From Progne subis subis (lineage: Eukaryota; Chordata; Aves; Passeriformes; Hirundinidae): a stretch of DNA of 64,000 bases. Below the pieces are notes generated by a model that was not told the DNA's origin, made no database searches, and was given only the letters and a program-made list of their open reading frames with translations. Within the stretch, counting starts at the first letter, position 1. Each line of letters begins with the position of its first letter. Shown one piece after another: positions 49,481-60,489 of this stretch. The stretch is from the NCBI GenBank assembly GCA_022316685.1, contig JAKJHU010000623.1:124001-188000 (forward strand), written 5' to 3'. A program made the position numbers and the translations under genes.

Positions 49481-50414
49481 ATCCTCTCCCCTCCAGAACC
49501 GCTCTCCCGAGCCCTTTTCTCCCCGTGCCGAGCAGGGACAGGATGATAACGGCGGCTGGCACCAGCGAGTTAATTTTATAAAGAAAACTGACACCCTGCT
49601 CGAGTGCTGGCAATTTAAAAGAGTAATGGGTTTGTCGGTTTTCGCAGGGAAGTGGTTGTTAGATGATTTTAAAGTCTTTTGCATATTTATTTTGTCCCGC
49701 TTTAAATAAATTTGGGGAAGATTTATCTTGTTAGCTTCAAATGCAAGTCCCTCTTGGCCTGGCTGAGGAAACAAATTAGACTTTGCAAACACTGCAAAGA
49801 CTAAATCAATACATTAATATTTAGGGGACATTAAGGGGGTTTATTAAACAGAAAAAGGGCCTGGAGTATTACTTTGGGAACATTATACATGTTTAAATAA
49901 AAACCCGAGGTTGTGGTTCCTGGCTGAATCCATAAAAGGCGTTTCCTGGGATAACTGAATTATTTAGGGCTCCCGTGTCGGGAGCAGATTCCCGCAGGGA
50001 TGAGGCGGAGCTGGGAGGGCAGCACGGGAGCGGGGGCTGTCCCGGGTGTCCCAAACCTGCCCGGGCTGGGCTGGGCTGGGTGCAGACAAAGATAAGATAT
50101 GCAGTAGCTGACGGCAGCAGGGTTTGAGTCCCTGAGTCCCTGCCTGGGGACCGCTGCACGCAGGGCTGGGCTGCAGCGGGATGAGGAGGGCAGAGAGGAC
50201 AAGGAGGGGCAGCAGACACTGGGGGGGCCGGGGCTGGGAGCTGGGAGCTGCCCCAGCAGTGACCTGTGCTACCCACAGAGCCCAGACAGCCCCAGCCCCC
50301 TGAGCCAGGCCTGCCAGAGCGCCCTGGGCTGTGCCAGCAGCAGCTCCACGCTGGGGGACACGGGGACACGGAGCCCCAGCCCTGTCCCTGGGGACAGCAC
50401 GGCCACAGGCCTGG

Positions 50415-50790
50415 CCCAGTGTCACTGTCACCCTGTCCCAGTGATGCCATCACCCCAAACCCCAGCCTGGCCCAGTGCCACTGTCACCCTGTCAGTGATG
50501 CCATCACCCCAAACCCCAGCCTGGCCCAGTGTCACTGTCACCCTGTCCAGTGATGCCATCACCCCAAACCCCAGCCTGGCCCAGTGTCACTGTCACCCTG
50601 TCCCAGTGATGCCATCACCCCAAACCCCAGCCTGGCCCAGTGTCACTGTCACCCTGTCAGTGATGCCATCACCCCAAACCGCAGCCTGGCCCAGTGTCAC
50701 TGTCACCCTGTCAGTGATGCCATCACCCCAAACCCCAGCCTGGCCCAGTGTCACTGTCACCCTGTCAGTGATGCCATCACCCCAAACCCT
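50415..50790. repeat. About 55-bp minisatellite, about 7 copies
   Basis: Repeated GCCCAGTGTCACTGTCACCC, GTGATGCCATCACCCCAAAC and CCCAGCCTG modules. It is adjacent to a CR1 fragment. Confidence 0.95.
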
Positions 50791-50814
50791 GGGCTCTCTC
50801 CCTGCTCAGCCCAT

Positions 50815-51070
50815 CCACAGCAGGATGGGAACTGGGACAAGGGACAGGACATGGGAATGGCTTCCACTGCCAGAGGGCAGGGCTGGATGGGAGATTGGGA
50901 ATTGGGAATTGTTCCCTGGCAGGGTGCTGAGGGCCTGGCACAGGGTGCCCAGAGCAGCTGTGGCTGCCCCTGGATCCCTGGCAGTGCCCAAGGCCCGGCT
51001 GGACACTGGGGCTGGGACAGTGGGAGGTGTCCCACCATGGCAGGGTGGCACTGGTCCCTCCCAGCCCGGG
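50815..51070 (+). mobile_element. CR1 LINE 3' end fragment
   Basis: GGGAATTGTTCCCTGGCAGG, GCAGCTGTGGCTGCCCCTGG, CCCAAGGCCCGGCTGGACAC, CCATGGCAGGGTGGCACTGG. Confidence 0.88.
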
Positions 51071-51247
51071 CTGTGTGACACTCCTGCACAAGTGCTCTGC
51101 CCCAGCTGCTGCTGCCCTTCCTCCCCAGATGCACAGCAGGGATCCCGCAGAACAACGCACAGCAAACCTCTGCCAGTCCCTCATCTCACTGAGCCAAAGG
51201 GAACAATCTCCTCCACAGCTTCTTGGTGCCTCTCTCACCCTGGGGCT

Positions 51248-51960
51248 GGGGTTCCTGGGAGCCCCTGCTCTGGTCCCTGTGTCCCTGCTGGGGTTGGGGT
51301 CCCTGCTTTGGTCCCCGTGTTGCTGTTGGTGTCCCTGTGTGTCCCTGCTCTGGTCCCCATGTCCCTCTGTGTCCCTGCTCTGCTCTCCATGTCCCTGCTC
51401 CAGTCCCTGTGTCCGTGCTGGGGCTGGGGTCCCTGTGTGTCCTTGCTCTGGTCCCCGTGTCCCTGTGTGTCCCTGTGTGTCCCTGTGTGTCCCTGTGTGT
51501 CCCTGCTCTGGTCCCTGTGTGTCCCTGTGTGTCCCTGTGTGTCCCTGCTCCAGTCCCCGTGTCCCTGTGTGTCCCTGTGTGTCCCTGTGTGTCCCTGCTC
51601 TGGTCCCTGTGTGTCCCTGTGTGTCCCTGTGTGTCCCTGTGTGTCCCTGCTCCAGTCCCCGTGTCCCTGTGTGTCCCTGTGTGTCCCTGTGTGTCCCTGT
51701 GTGTCCCTGTGTGTCCCTCTGTGTCCCTCTGTGTCCCTGTGTGTCCCTGTGTGTCCCTGTGTGTCCCTGTGTGTCCCTGCTCCAGTCCCCGTGTCCCTGT
51801 GTGTCCCTGTGTGTCCCTGTGTGTCCCTGTGTGTCCCTGCTCTGGTCCCTGTGTGTCCCTGTGTGTCCCTGTGTGTCCCTGTGTGTCCCTGTGTGTCCCT
51901 GCTCTGGTCCCTGTGTGTCCCTGTGTGTCCCTGCTCTGGTCCCCGTGTCCCTGCTGTCCC
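51248..51960. repeat. 10-bp repeat GTCCCTGTGT with GTCCCTGCTC interruptions
   Basis: Long runs of GTCCCTGTGT interrupted by GTCCCTGCTCTGGTCCC or GTCCCTGCTCCAGTCCC blocks. Confidence 0.96.
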
Positions 51961-52189
51961 AATCTCGCCCTGGCCCAGCCGTGCCCCAGGAGGGTGCAGG
52001 AGCGTCACTGTCACCTTCCACCGAGGTGTCCCAGCCCCTCTGGCTGTCACCCAGCCCCTGTGACTGTCACCCAGCCCCTGTGACTGTCACCCAGCCCCGG
52101 TCCCTCCTCAAGGACACTGGCAAAGGTGGCTGCAGACCTCTGCTAACTGAAAGGAGAACAGCTCGGGGGAGGCAATTTCGGCTTCGGTA

Positions 52190-52560
52190 GAGTAAATGTC
52201 AGATCAGAAACGGCAGAAAGCTCAACCTTTTGTAGAGAAATTATGGGCAACAGAGTGTGGCAAAAGGAAATTCGGGCTTTTACTTTGCTGTGACAAACAC
52301 CTGATTTTTAAATCATCTGCAGCTCGTGACTTTGTAGATCCAGCATTGGCACTCAGGTAGATTGACTTGATTACAAACTGCTGCCACCGAAACTCTCAAT
52401 TAATTATTTCATAATTCTCGCTTCTTTTTAATAAGGTCACTGGAATTAAGTTAACTGGATTACCCTCCTCTCTGCTGTGTGGTTTTGCCTTCACAGATGT
52501 AAACATGGGCCAAAGACACCAAGTTTCATTTTCTTTTTTTATCAAATATCTGCATCGCTA
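52190..52560. other. Unique AT-rich intron sequence
   Basis: Non-repetitive, with TCTCAATTAATTATTTCATA near 52393. Candidate noncoding element by composition only. Confidence 0.3.
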
Positions 52561-53283
52561 TTTCCCTGCTCCAAAAAGCAGTGACTGCAATGAGTGGCCC
52601 TGAGCAAGGTTTGACCTGGTGGTGTCCTTTAGGTGCTGTGCTGGGGATTTGGGAGCCCGAAACTCCACCTCCGGCTCTGCCAGAGATTCCTGGTGGGCAG
52701 TGGCCACAGCCTGGGCGTCCCCGGAGAGGGGCAGGGGCAGAGGGAGCTGACCCTGCTCCCTGTGCCTGTCTAACCGTGGGCATCGAGGGGTCCTTAACCC
52801 ATAAAACGTATTTATTTCCTCCTGTGAACGCGTTCAGGACACGTCAGCCCAAGGAGCAGAGGGTGTTCCACACGCCAGGCTCGCTCCAGGGGAAAAGGAA
52901 AGGCAGCTGGGTTTGCACAGCTTTTCATGTGGAGTTTCACTGCAAATCCCTTCCCTCTCTGGAGCTGTTTGGGAGCGGAGGTGTGACCTGAGCCTTCCCT
53001 CATTCCCTCTGGGACAGGGCAAACCCCCCTGGTGCTCCAGTTTGTGCTGCTGATGCAGAGCCCGTGGGGCTGAGGGACTGGGAAGGGCTGAGACCCCGCT
53101 GCCCGAAGCTCCTTTTCTCCAGTGATGCCCTCGGCTCTGATCGCTTGTTCCCAGTGCCAAGGGAAGCCCCACGCCCTCTGACAGAGGTTTTGCTTTGCCC
53201 TCCCTCAGTTCTGCACAGAGCAGGGGTTGTTCCTCATCTCCAGGTACGAAACTGGGGAAGATTTCACAGGGAAAACCTAAAGG

Positions 53284-54080
53284 GGCTCCCAGGATAACTC
53301 CTTGTGTCATCCTGGGATAACTCCTTGTGTCACCCCCTGAGAATTCCTTGTGTCATCCCGGGATAAATCCTTGTGTCATCCCAGGATAACTCCTCGTGTC
53401 ATCCCGGGGTAACTCCTCGTGTCACCCCCTGAGAATTCCTTGTGTCATCCCAGGATAACTCCTCGTGTCATCCCGGGATAACTCCTTGTATCATCCTAGG
53501 ATAACTCCTTGTGTCCCCCTGAGAATTCCTTGTGTCATCCCGGGATAACTCCTCGTGTCATCCCAGGATAACTCCTTGTATCATCCTAGGATAACTCCTC
53601 GTGTCACCCCCTGAGAATTCCTTGTGTCATCCCAGGATAACTCCTCGTGTCATCCCAGGATAACTCCTTGTATCATCCTAGGATAACTCCTTGTGTCCCC
53701 CTGAGAATTCCTTGTGTCATCCCAGGATAACTCCTTGTATCATCCTGGGATAACTCTTTGTGTCATCCCGGGGTAACTCCTCGTGTCACCCCCTGAGAAT
53801 TCCTTGTGTCATCCCGGGATAACTCCTCGTGTCATCCCAGGATAACTCCTTGTGTCATCCCAGGATAACTCCTTGTGTCCCCCTGAGAATTCCTTGTGTC
53901 ATCCCAGGATAACTCCTTGTATCATCCTGGGATAACTCTTTGTGTCATCCCGGGATAACTCCTTGTATCATCCCGGGATAACTCCTTGTATCATCCCAGG
54001 ATAACTCCTCGTGTCACCCCCTGAGAATTCCTTGTGTCATCCCACGATAACTCCTCGTGTCACCCCCCAGGAATTCCTTG
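53284..54080. repeat. 23-bp minisatellite, about 35 copies
   Basis: The unit is ATAACTCCTTGTGTCATCCC followed by AGG, with variants TCGTGTC, TTGTATC and CCCCTGAGAATTC in a higher-order pattern. Confidence 0.96.
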
Positions 54081-54239
54081 TGTCTCCATCTGCTAACTCC
54101 TTGTGCCATTCCTGACCCCCTGGAGCAGGAGAGGACGTTCCAGCCCTGACCCAGCCCCGGGCTGAGGGCTCCTGGTGCCACTGGGAGCACGGCTGGATGT
54201 CAGGGGGTCCCTGCACCAGGCAGCCCCCCACACCTGCCC

Positions 54240-54420
54240 CGTGCCCAGCCTGTCCCCAGAGCCCTCAGTGCCAGCTCCAGGAGTTCCTGGGCACCGCCAG
54301 GGATGGGGATCCAACCCTCCCTGAGCACTTCCAATCCCTGAGCGCCCTTTCCATGGGGAAATTCCTGCTGCTGTCCCCCCTGAGCCCAGCCTGGGCCGTT
54401 CCCTCTGCTCCTGTCCCTGT
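54240..54420 (-). mobile_element. CR1 remnant
   Basis: CTCCCTGAGCACTTCCAATC, GCGCCCTTTCCATGGGGAAA and TTCCTGCTGCTGTCC fit the antisense CR1 interior. Confidence 0.6.
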
Positions 54421-54639
54421 TCCCTGCGCTCCCCCCAGAGCGAGCGCTGACGGGGGCTGAAGCCTCTCACAAAGGTGATAAAAACGCCCAAAAACGCCTC
54501 AATGATACCTGAATAAAACAGATACACCGAGCTCAGAGCTCCAGCCCCGCGTCCCTGCAGGATTCCAGAGGGTTTGGGAGGCGCCTCACCCCGTTATTCC
54601 CAAGGGATTTCCACCTGCCACACGGATTAACAGGGATTG

Positions 54640-54900
54640 CCAGTTCAATCCCCTCCTCTCATATTCATTGCTTTATTACTCATAAAAATGCAAAAGAAAA
54701 TGTTAATGATGATTGCACCAAAGACTAATAAGTTAAAGCCTTAGGTTATACTTTGCATTTCTGAAGATATAAATGCAATTGCTTGATAATTATGCATACT
54801 TTTAACTATTGAGTTATTATTTCTCTATATGCTTGTAGTTAGCCTAATTAATTTTAAGCTCCTGTTGATATATTTTATACATGCAATTAATTTCAGACCC
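54640..54900. other. AT-rich unique block, candidate enhancer-like element
   Basis: Contains several ATGCAAA/TTTGCAT-like octamer variants (ATGCAAAAG, CTTTGCATTTC), AATTATGCATAC and repeated TAATTA cores within 260 bp. This is typical in look of POU/homeodomain-bound conserved elements. It lies about 630 bp from exon 2. Confidence 0.45.
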
Positions 54901-55045
54901 GTTTTTCGGTGGTTTTTTTTTTTTTAGCCCTTGCACGAGGACATTAATTATTGGGAAGACAATCAAAACCAAGGATTGTTCGCCCTGGAACAACACAATA
55001 AATATTAAATCCATGTGAAAAGTGACACCGGAGCTCTGCAGTGCC

Positions 55046-55485
55046 GAGGGAAGGGAAGGGAAGGGAAGGGAAGGGAAGGGAAGGGAAGGGAAGGGAAGGG
55101 AAGGGAAGGGAAGGGAAGGGAAGGGAAGGGAAGGGAAGGGAAGGGAAGGGAAGGGAAGGGAAGGGAAGGGAAGGGAAGGGAAGGGAAGGGAAGGGAAGGG
55201 AAGGGAAGGGAAGGGAAGGGAAGGGAAGGGAAGGGAAGGGAAGGGAAGGGAAGGGAAGGGAAGGGAAGGGAAGGGAAGGGAAGGGAAGGGAAGGGAAGGG
55301 AAGGGAAGGGAAGGGAAGGGAAGGGAAGGGAAGGGAAGGGAAGGGAAGGGAAGGGAAGGGAAGGGAAGGGAAGGGAAGGGAAGGGAAGGGAAGGGAAGGG
55401 AAGGGAAGGGAAGGGAAGGGAAGGGAAGGGAAGGGAAGGGAAGGGAAGGGAAGGGAAGGGAAGGGAAGGGAAGGGAAGGGAAGGG
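55046..55485. repeat. AAGGG pentanucleotide, 87 perfect copies
   Basis: Bases 55051-55485 are 435 bp of perfect AAGGG on the plus strand (CCCTT on the NEGR1 transcript strand), preceded by one imperfect GAGGG. The array ends 45 bp from the exon 2 donor. Its true length may differ, since assemblies often collapse such runs. Confidence 0.98.
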
Positions 55486-55530
55486 TTCTTTGCTGTTTCC
55501 CAGCCATAACCCAGGTTCTCCCCGCCCTAC

Positions 55531-55763
55531 CGTGCACAGTGAGGTGCACCTGCATGGTCCTGGGGGTGTGCTGGGTCTGCACGGTGCAGGTGTAGGGCCC
55601 GTCGTCCGTCACGTCCACGTCCTGGATCTGCAGGCTGTACTCCCTCTTGTTGGTCGTGGCGATGGACACGCGCGGGTCCACGGACCACTTGTCATTGCCC
55701 GCGAAGATGATGCTGGAGCGGTTCAGCCAGGCCCCCTTGGAGGCTTCATCCTCCAGGTAACAC
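55531..55763 (-). CDS. NEGR1: NEGR1 exon 2 (most of Ig domain 1)
   Basis: A 233-bp exon: one base finishes a codon begun in exon 1, then 77 codons from CYLEDEASK to MQVHLTVH, then one base of the next codon. The first residue is the first Ig1 cysteine and its partner is in the motif GPYTCTVQ near residue 59. Typical Ig features follow: the tryptophan in KGAWLNRSS, the DxGxYxC-type motif DDGPYTC, and one N-glycosylation sequon (NRS). The acceptor is a pyrimidine tract ending CCCCAG. The donor is CACG followed by GTAGGG, the weakest donor of the five exons. The linker residue before the V of exon 3 is His where related NEGR1 proteins have Gln as I recall them. The donor lies only 45 bp from the 435-bp AAGGG array, and the exon frame has no stop through that array. 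Confidence 0.97.
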
Positions 55764-55941
55764 CTGGGGAAAGGGGAAAGGGAAACGGTCAGTGTGGAGA
55801 AGACACTCGCCGCTGCCACTCACACTGAACGCAGCTGTGATTTATCAGAGATAACTCAGAACCGTCCTAGACCCCAAAGCCTGGCTTACAAACACAACAA
55901 CCACAGATTTATCTGCCTGCTCTGCTCTTCCTGCCAGCTTT

Positions 55942-56041
55942 NNNNNNNNNNNNNNNNNNNNNNNNNNNNNNNNNNNNNNNNNNNNNNNNNNNNNNNNNNN
56001 NNNNNNNNNNNNNNNNNNNNNNNNNNNNNNNNNNNNNNNNN
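55942..56041. other. Assembly gap of 100 N
   Basis: Exactly 100 N, a conventional placeholder length for a gap of unknown size, in intron 1 about 180 bp upstream of exon 2. Confidence 0.99.
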
Positions 56042-56290
56042 CCATTCCCTGCTCTGGACACTCTCCAGCCCCTCAGGGTCAGTTTGTCCTGAGGGACCCA
56101 GAACTGGACACAGGATTTGAGGTGGGGTCTCAGCCCTGGGGGAGAAGAGAGGCAGGAGGAGCTGCAGGCAGAGGTGTGGCTGCTCCTGCTCCTCAGCAGA
56201 GCTGGGCTCCATTCACCTCTTCTCTCCCAGGCTGCTGCTGCCCAGGCTCCGGGGATTTCTCAATATTCCTGTTCTTCCCCGATGTTCTCC
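56042..56290 (-). mobile_element. CR1 remnant beside the assembly gap
   Basis: GGACACTCTCCAGCCCCTCA, CAGAACTGGACACAGGATTT and GAGGTGGGGTCTCAGC fit an antisense CR1 region upstream of the 3' UTR. It starts at the gap, so its true 5' side is unknown. Confidence 0.75.
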
Positions 56291-56519
56291 CTGAAAAGGC
56301 TTTTATCACCATCAAAGCTTAATGAAAAAAAAAAGGACTTTTCCAGGAGCAGACAGGTTGGGATTTACAATCTCCTCATAATAATAACTGCAGTGTGAGG
56401 GGGGAGGACAGGCAGGAGGGAGATAATTGTGTGCTGGGCCACGTCCTTCATGGGATCAGCCTTGACCCGGGACCCTTCCCTGAGCAGCCCTGCCCCACAG
56501 CCCCTCCAGGCCGGTTTAA

Positions 56520-56800
56520 ATAAAATAATGGAGTTAATGACAGAAGGAAAACTACCTGGAGAGGTGTAATTCATCACGGCGTGTTCCGTGCCATTATCTT
56601 AAAAACATCCAGTGTAGTAATCACTTGAAGGAGTGATAACACATAATTGTGTGTTCTCCGAAATTATAGGTGAATGGGAGTTGCAACTAATGAGAGCCAA
56701 ATAGCAGCTCAGGAGCTGCAGTGATTACAGCAGGTGTGGTGATGAATGCATTTATTATTGGGCTACTGCAAAGCTTTTTATAGCAGACAGCACGTTCATA
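56520..56800. other. AT-rich unique block, candidate conserved noncoding element
   Basis: Non-repetitive, with GGAGTTAATGACAG, GTGATAACACATAATTGTGT (partly palindromic) and GAATGCATTTATTATTGGGC. No coding potential seen. Confidence 0.4.
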
Positions 56801-57094
56801 AATAAATAACCAGCCCCACACGTCTGACCAAGCAGCTCCCGGGGCAGGAACGCTCCAAAGCTGGCAGAAAACAAACCAAAGGAGTCCAAATCCCACCCAA
56901 ACACTTCCATCCACGGGGGCCCACGCAGGGCTTCGTCACCGCTCACAAAGGAGGCACTGCCGGGCACAGGAAGCCAAAAGAAACGCTGCTGGGACTGTGT
57001 GAGGTGTTTAGTGCTTTATAAAGCCCTGCAGCAGCTTCTGCCCCAGCAGTGTGAGCTGTGGGACCACTGCTGCCTCTCCAGAGGATGAAAACCA

Positions 57095-58172
57095 GCCAGG
57101 AGGCAGAGCAGGAGCAGCTCCTGTGCCCAGGCTCTGCCACCCCCTCACACCAACCCCAGCTCCAGGATGATCCGTGGCAGAGCAGGAGCAGCTCCTGTGC
57201 CCCAGGGCTCTGCCATCCCCTCACACCCACCCCAGCTCCAGCTCCAGGATGATCCATGGCAGAGCAGGAGCAGCTCCTGTGCCCCAGGGCTCTGCCATCC
57301 CCTCACACCCACCCCAGCTCCAGCTCCAGGATGATCCATGGCAGAGCAGGAGCAGCTCCTGTGCCCCGGCTCTGCCATCCCCTCACACCCACCCCAGCTC
57401 CAGGATGATCCATGGCACAGCAGGAGCAGCTCCTGTGCCCAGGCTCTGCCATCCCCTCACACCCACCCCAGCTCCAGGATGATCCGTGGCACAGCAGGAG
57501 CAGCTCCTGTGCCCAGGCTCTGCCATCCCCTCACACCCACCCCAGCTCCAGGATGATCCGTGGCAGAGCAGGAGCAGCTCCTGTGCCCCAGGGCTCTGCC
57601 ATCCCCTCACACCCACCCCAGCTCCAGGATGATCCATGGCAGAGCAGGAGCAGCTCCTGTGCCCCAGGGCTCTGCCATCCCCTCACACCCACCCCAGCTC
57701 CAGGATGATCCATGGCAGAGCAGGAGCAGCTCCTGTGCCCAGGCTCTGCCATCCCCTCACACCCACCCCAGCTCCAGGATGATCCGTGGCAGAGCAGGAG
57801 CAGCTCCTGTGCCCAGGCTCTGCCATCCCCTCACACCCACCCCAGCTCCAGGATGATCCGTGGCAGAGCAGGAGCAGCTCCTGTGCCCCAGGGCTCTGCC
57901 ATCCCCTCACACCCACCCCAGCTCCAGGATGATCCATGGCAGAGCAGGAGCAGCTCCTGTGCCCAGGCTCTGCCATCCCCTCACACCCACCCCAGCTCCA
58001 GGATGATCCGTGGCACAGCAGGAGCAGCTCCTGTGCCCTGGCTCTGCCATCCCCTCACACCCACCCCAGCTCCAGCTCCAGGATGATCCATGGCAGAGCA
58101 GGAGCAGCTCCTGTGCCCAGGCTCTGCCATCCCCTCACACCCACCCCAGCTCCAGGATGATCCGTGGCACAG
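57095..58172. repeat. 74-76 bp minisatellite, about 14 copies
   Basis: Repeated AGGATGATCCATGGCAGAGC, AGGAGCAGCTCCTGTGCCC and CCATCCCCTCACACCCACCC. Variants are GGCACAGC and an extra AGCTCC. Confidence 0.96.
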
Positions 58173-58879
58173 CTGTGCTCTCTGCCAGGCAGAGCAGATT
58201 CCCTAGAAGTGTCCCCCCGGCAGGTGACAGATGACAATCCCTGTCACAGAGTGCTGCTTCACACACTTCCCTTCCCTGCAACTCCGTTTTTTGTCAGACT
58301 ATTTCAGGAGCAGCCTGCAACCGCCGGCGGAATGAGAACAAAATTTCAAGGTAGCGAAGGCCCCCATGAGACAGAACTGCCTGCCCAAACTCGTGAGTGA
58401 GGGGCTGGATTTGTGTCCCTTCCACCAGGGCTGATCCGTGAGCTCATCTGGGCCGATCTCCCGGAATATTTGCTTTGTTGATACGCCACCGGTTGGAATA
58501 TTAGTGATAAATAATAAAAGAAGGCAAATTTAATTGCGCCGCAGCCTCTCAGCACAATGCATCCTCCAGGAGAATCACAATGATCTCTTGATTTACAAGA
58601 GCAGGAACTGGCTGTGGATGGATGATGTAAATACAGCGACTTGGCGCAGATGGCTCGGGCGGTGTTTGCCAGCAGCAGTCAGATTTTTTGGATGAACCTC
58701 CCAGCTGCCTGCTCCAGACCGAGGCATTATTAATTACACGACTGAACAGCTCCTGGGACAGATCCTGGAGGGGAGGAGCCCCTCAGCACCAGCCTGGAAG
58801 GGCAGCTCTGGGCAGGGGTCACGGGGAGGGACAGAGAGGGGTCATGGGGATGGATGGGGAGGGGTCCTGGGGACGGCTG

Positions 58880-59038
58880 GACAATGGATGAAGGGATGGA
58901 GAGATGGATGGATGGAGGGATGGATGAGGGATGGATGGATGGATGGAGGGATGGATGAGGGATGGATGGAGGGATGGATGGATGGAGGGATGGAGGGATG
59001 GATGGATGGATGGAGGGATGATGGTTGGATGGATGAAG
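58880..59038. repeat. GGAT tetranucleotide with GGGAT interruptions
   Basis: Runs of GGATGGATGGAT separated by GAGGGAT. Confidence 0.95.
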
Positions 59039-59191
59039 AGGGGTCACAGTGCACTCAGAGGAAGGAGGAACAACGTTCCCAAGCAACATTCCACCCACAA
59101 CCACAACAAACAGACCGAGAAACATTCCCAGGCTACCCAAAGAAACCTTCAGCAGCTGCATTTCTAAAGGAACAGTCTTAAGTGACTATCA

Positions 59192-59985
59192 GAACAGACA
59201 CTGAGACTTAAACACTGACCGCTTGGACAGTGCCTGACCACCCAGACGAACACCAAGGTTTAAACATTGACCGCTTGGACAGTCCCTGACCACCCAAACG
59301 AACACCAAGGTTTAAACATTGACCGCTTGGACAGTCCCTGACCACCCAGACAAACACCAAGGTTTAAACACTGACCGCTTGGACAGTCCCTGACCACCCA
59401 AACAGACACCAAGGTTTAAACACTGACCACTTGGACAGTCCCTGACCACCCAAACAGACACCAAGGTTTAAACACTGACCACTTGGACAGTCCCTGACCA
59501 CCCAAACAGACACTGCAAACCCAAACACTGAGCACCTAAACAAACACCGAGCATTTCAAAAACCCTTGGGCACCTAAACAAACATCGAGCACTTAAACAA
59601 TCCCTGAACACCCGAACATTGAGCGCCTAAACAAACAGTGACACATGAACATCGAGCACTTAAACAATCATTGATCACCTGAACAGCCACCGAACACCAA
59701 AACTAACACTGAGCACTTAAACAATTATTGAGCACTTAAACAACCATTGAACGGCCAAACAAACACTGAGCACTTAAACAATTCTTGAACACCCAAACAA
59801 ACTTTGAGCACCTAAAGAATCACCTAAAGAATCGCTTAAGCAAACACTGAGCACCCAAACATCGAGCGCTTGAACATGGAAAATGTAAACAAAGATTGAG
59901 CACTTGAACACTGAGCACTTAGAAAAACCGCCTGAGCACCCAAACAAACATTGAGCACCCAAACAATCCCTCAGTGAACATCCAA
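59192..59985. repeat. 52-bp minisatellite grading into degenerate 18-20 bp units
   Basis: About six 52-bp copies (CTTGGACAGTCCCTGACCAC, AAGGTTTAAACA) up to 59520. From there to 59985 are degenerate units around GAGCACTTAAACAA and CACCTAAACAAACA. Confidence 0.92.
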
Positions 59986-60489
59986 ACTTTCTCTGCCTGG
60001 CTGTAACTGCGTTTCCCATTCCTGGGAAAGCCCCTGGAGTCCCTTCCCAGCTGATTCCCGTTCCTGCTCCCAGGCACTGACAATATTTGCACAACCCCGT
60101 GCGCCAAGGGGCTGCTCTGGAGCCGTTGGCTTTAGCACTTCACCTATAAACAGCTTTTCAGCAGCAACAACCAGTGGGAATTCTCCCTTCTCTTTATGTT
60201 TTCCATTTGAAGAAGGCATACCTGCCCTCCTTATTCGAGTTCAGCATAAGCTGCCTGCTCATTTCACGTGTAGAGGAAAGGGGAAGGTAGAACCTCATCT
60301 TTAGGAGTGTAACAATTCCCCATCAGAGCAGACTTTTACAATATCGATCATCGACAATCTCCGTGTGAGGCGTGGTGGGATGCTGAGTGTGTTAACAGGA
60401 GGGAACAACGCACCGAAATCACGCTGGGAAACACCCAACAACACCTGAAAATTCATATTGACCTTAAAGATCTGCAAACTTTGTATTGA

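Larger units (their letters stand above)
31526..55530 (-). other. NEGR1: NEGR1 intron 2 (24.0 kb)
   Basis: Contents by coordinate: unique sequence to 32850; CR1 32850-33195; AT-rich unique 33350-34400; ATTCCACA-type and GGGGAC-type arrays 34605-35920; CR1 36772-37060; unique 37070-39140; CR1 39145 running into the 24-27 bp array to 40398; LTR-4 at 41403; AT satellite 42580-43398; 11-bp array 43960-44397; CR1 44915; unique 45113-46720; 66-bp array 46722-47480; CpG-rich patch 49150-49480; arrays at 50415, 51248 and 53284; unique 52080-53280; CR1 54240; AT-rich block 54640-54900; AAGGG array 55046-55485. Confidence 0.9.

Noticed and set aside
50441..52190. 540- and 387-codon plus-strand frames and minus-strand frames of 258-414 codons
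   Set aside because: Read-through of the 55-bp and 10-bp arrays plus a CR1 fragment, open on both strands.
55015..55828. Plus-strand GREGK-repeat protein
   Set aside because: AAGGG read in frame, then the antisense of NEGR1 exon 2.
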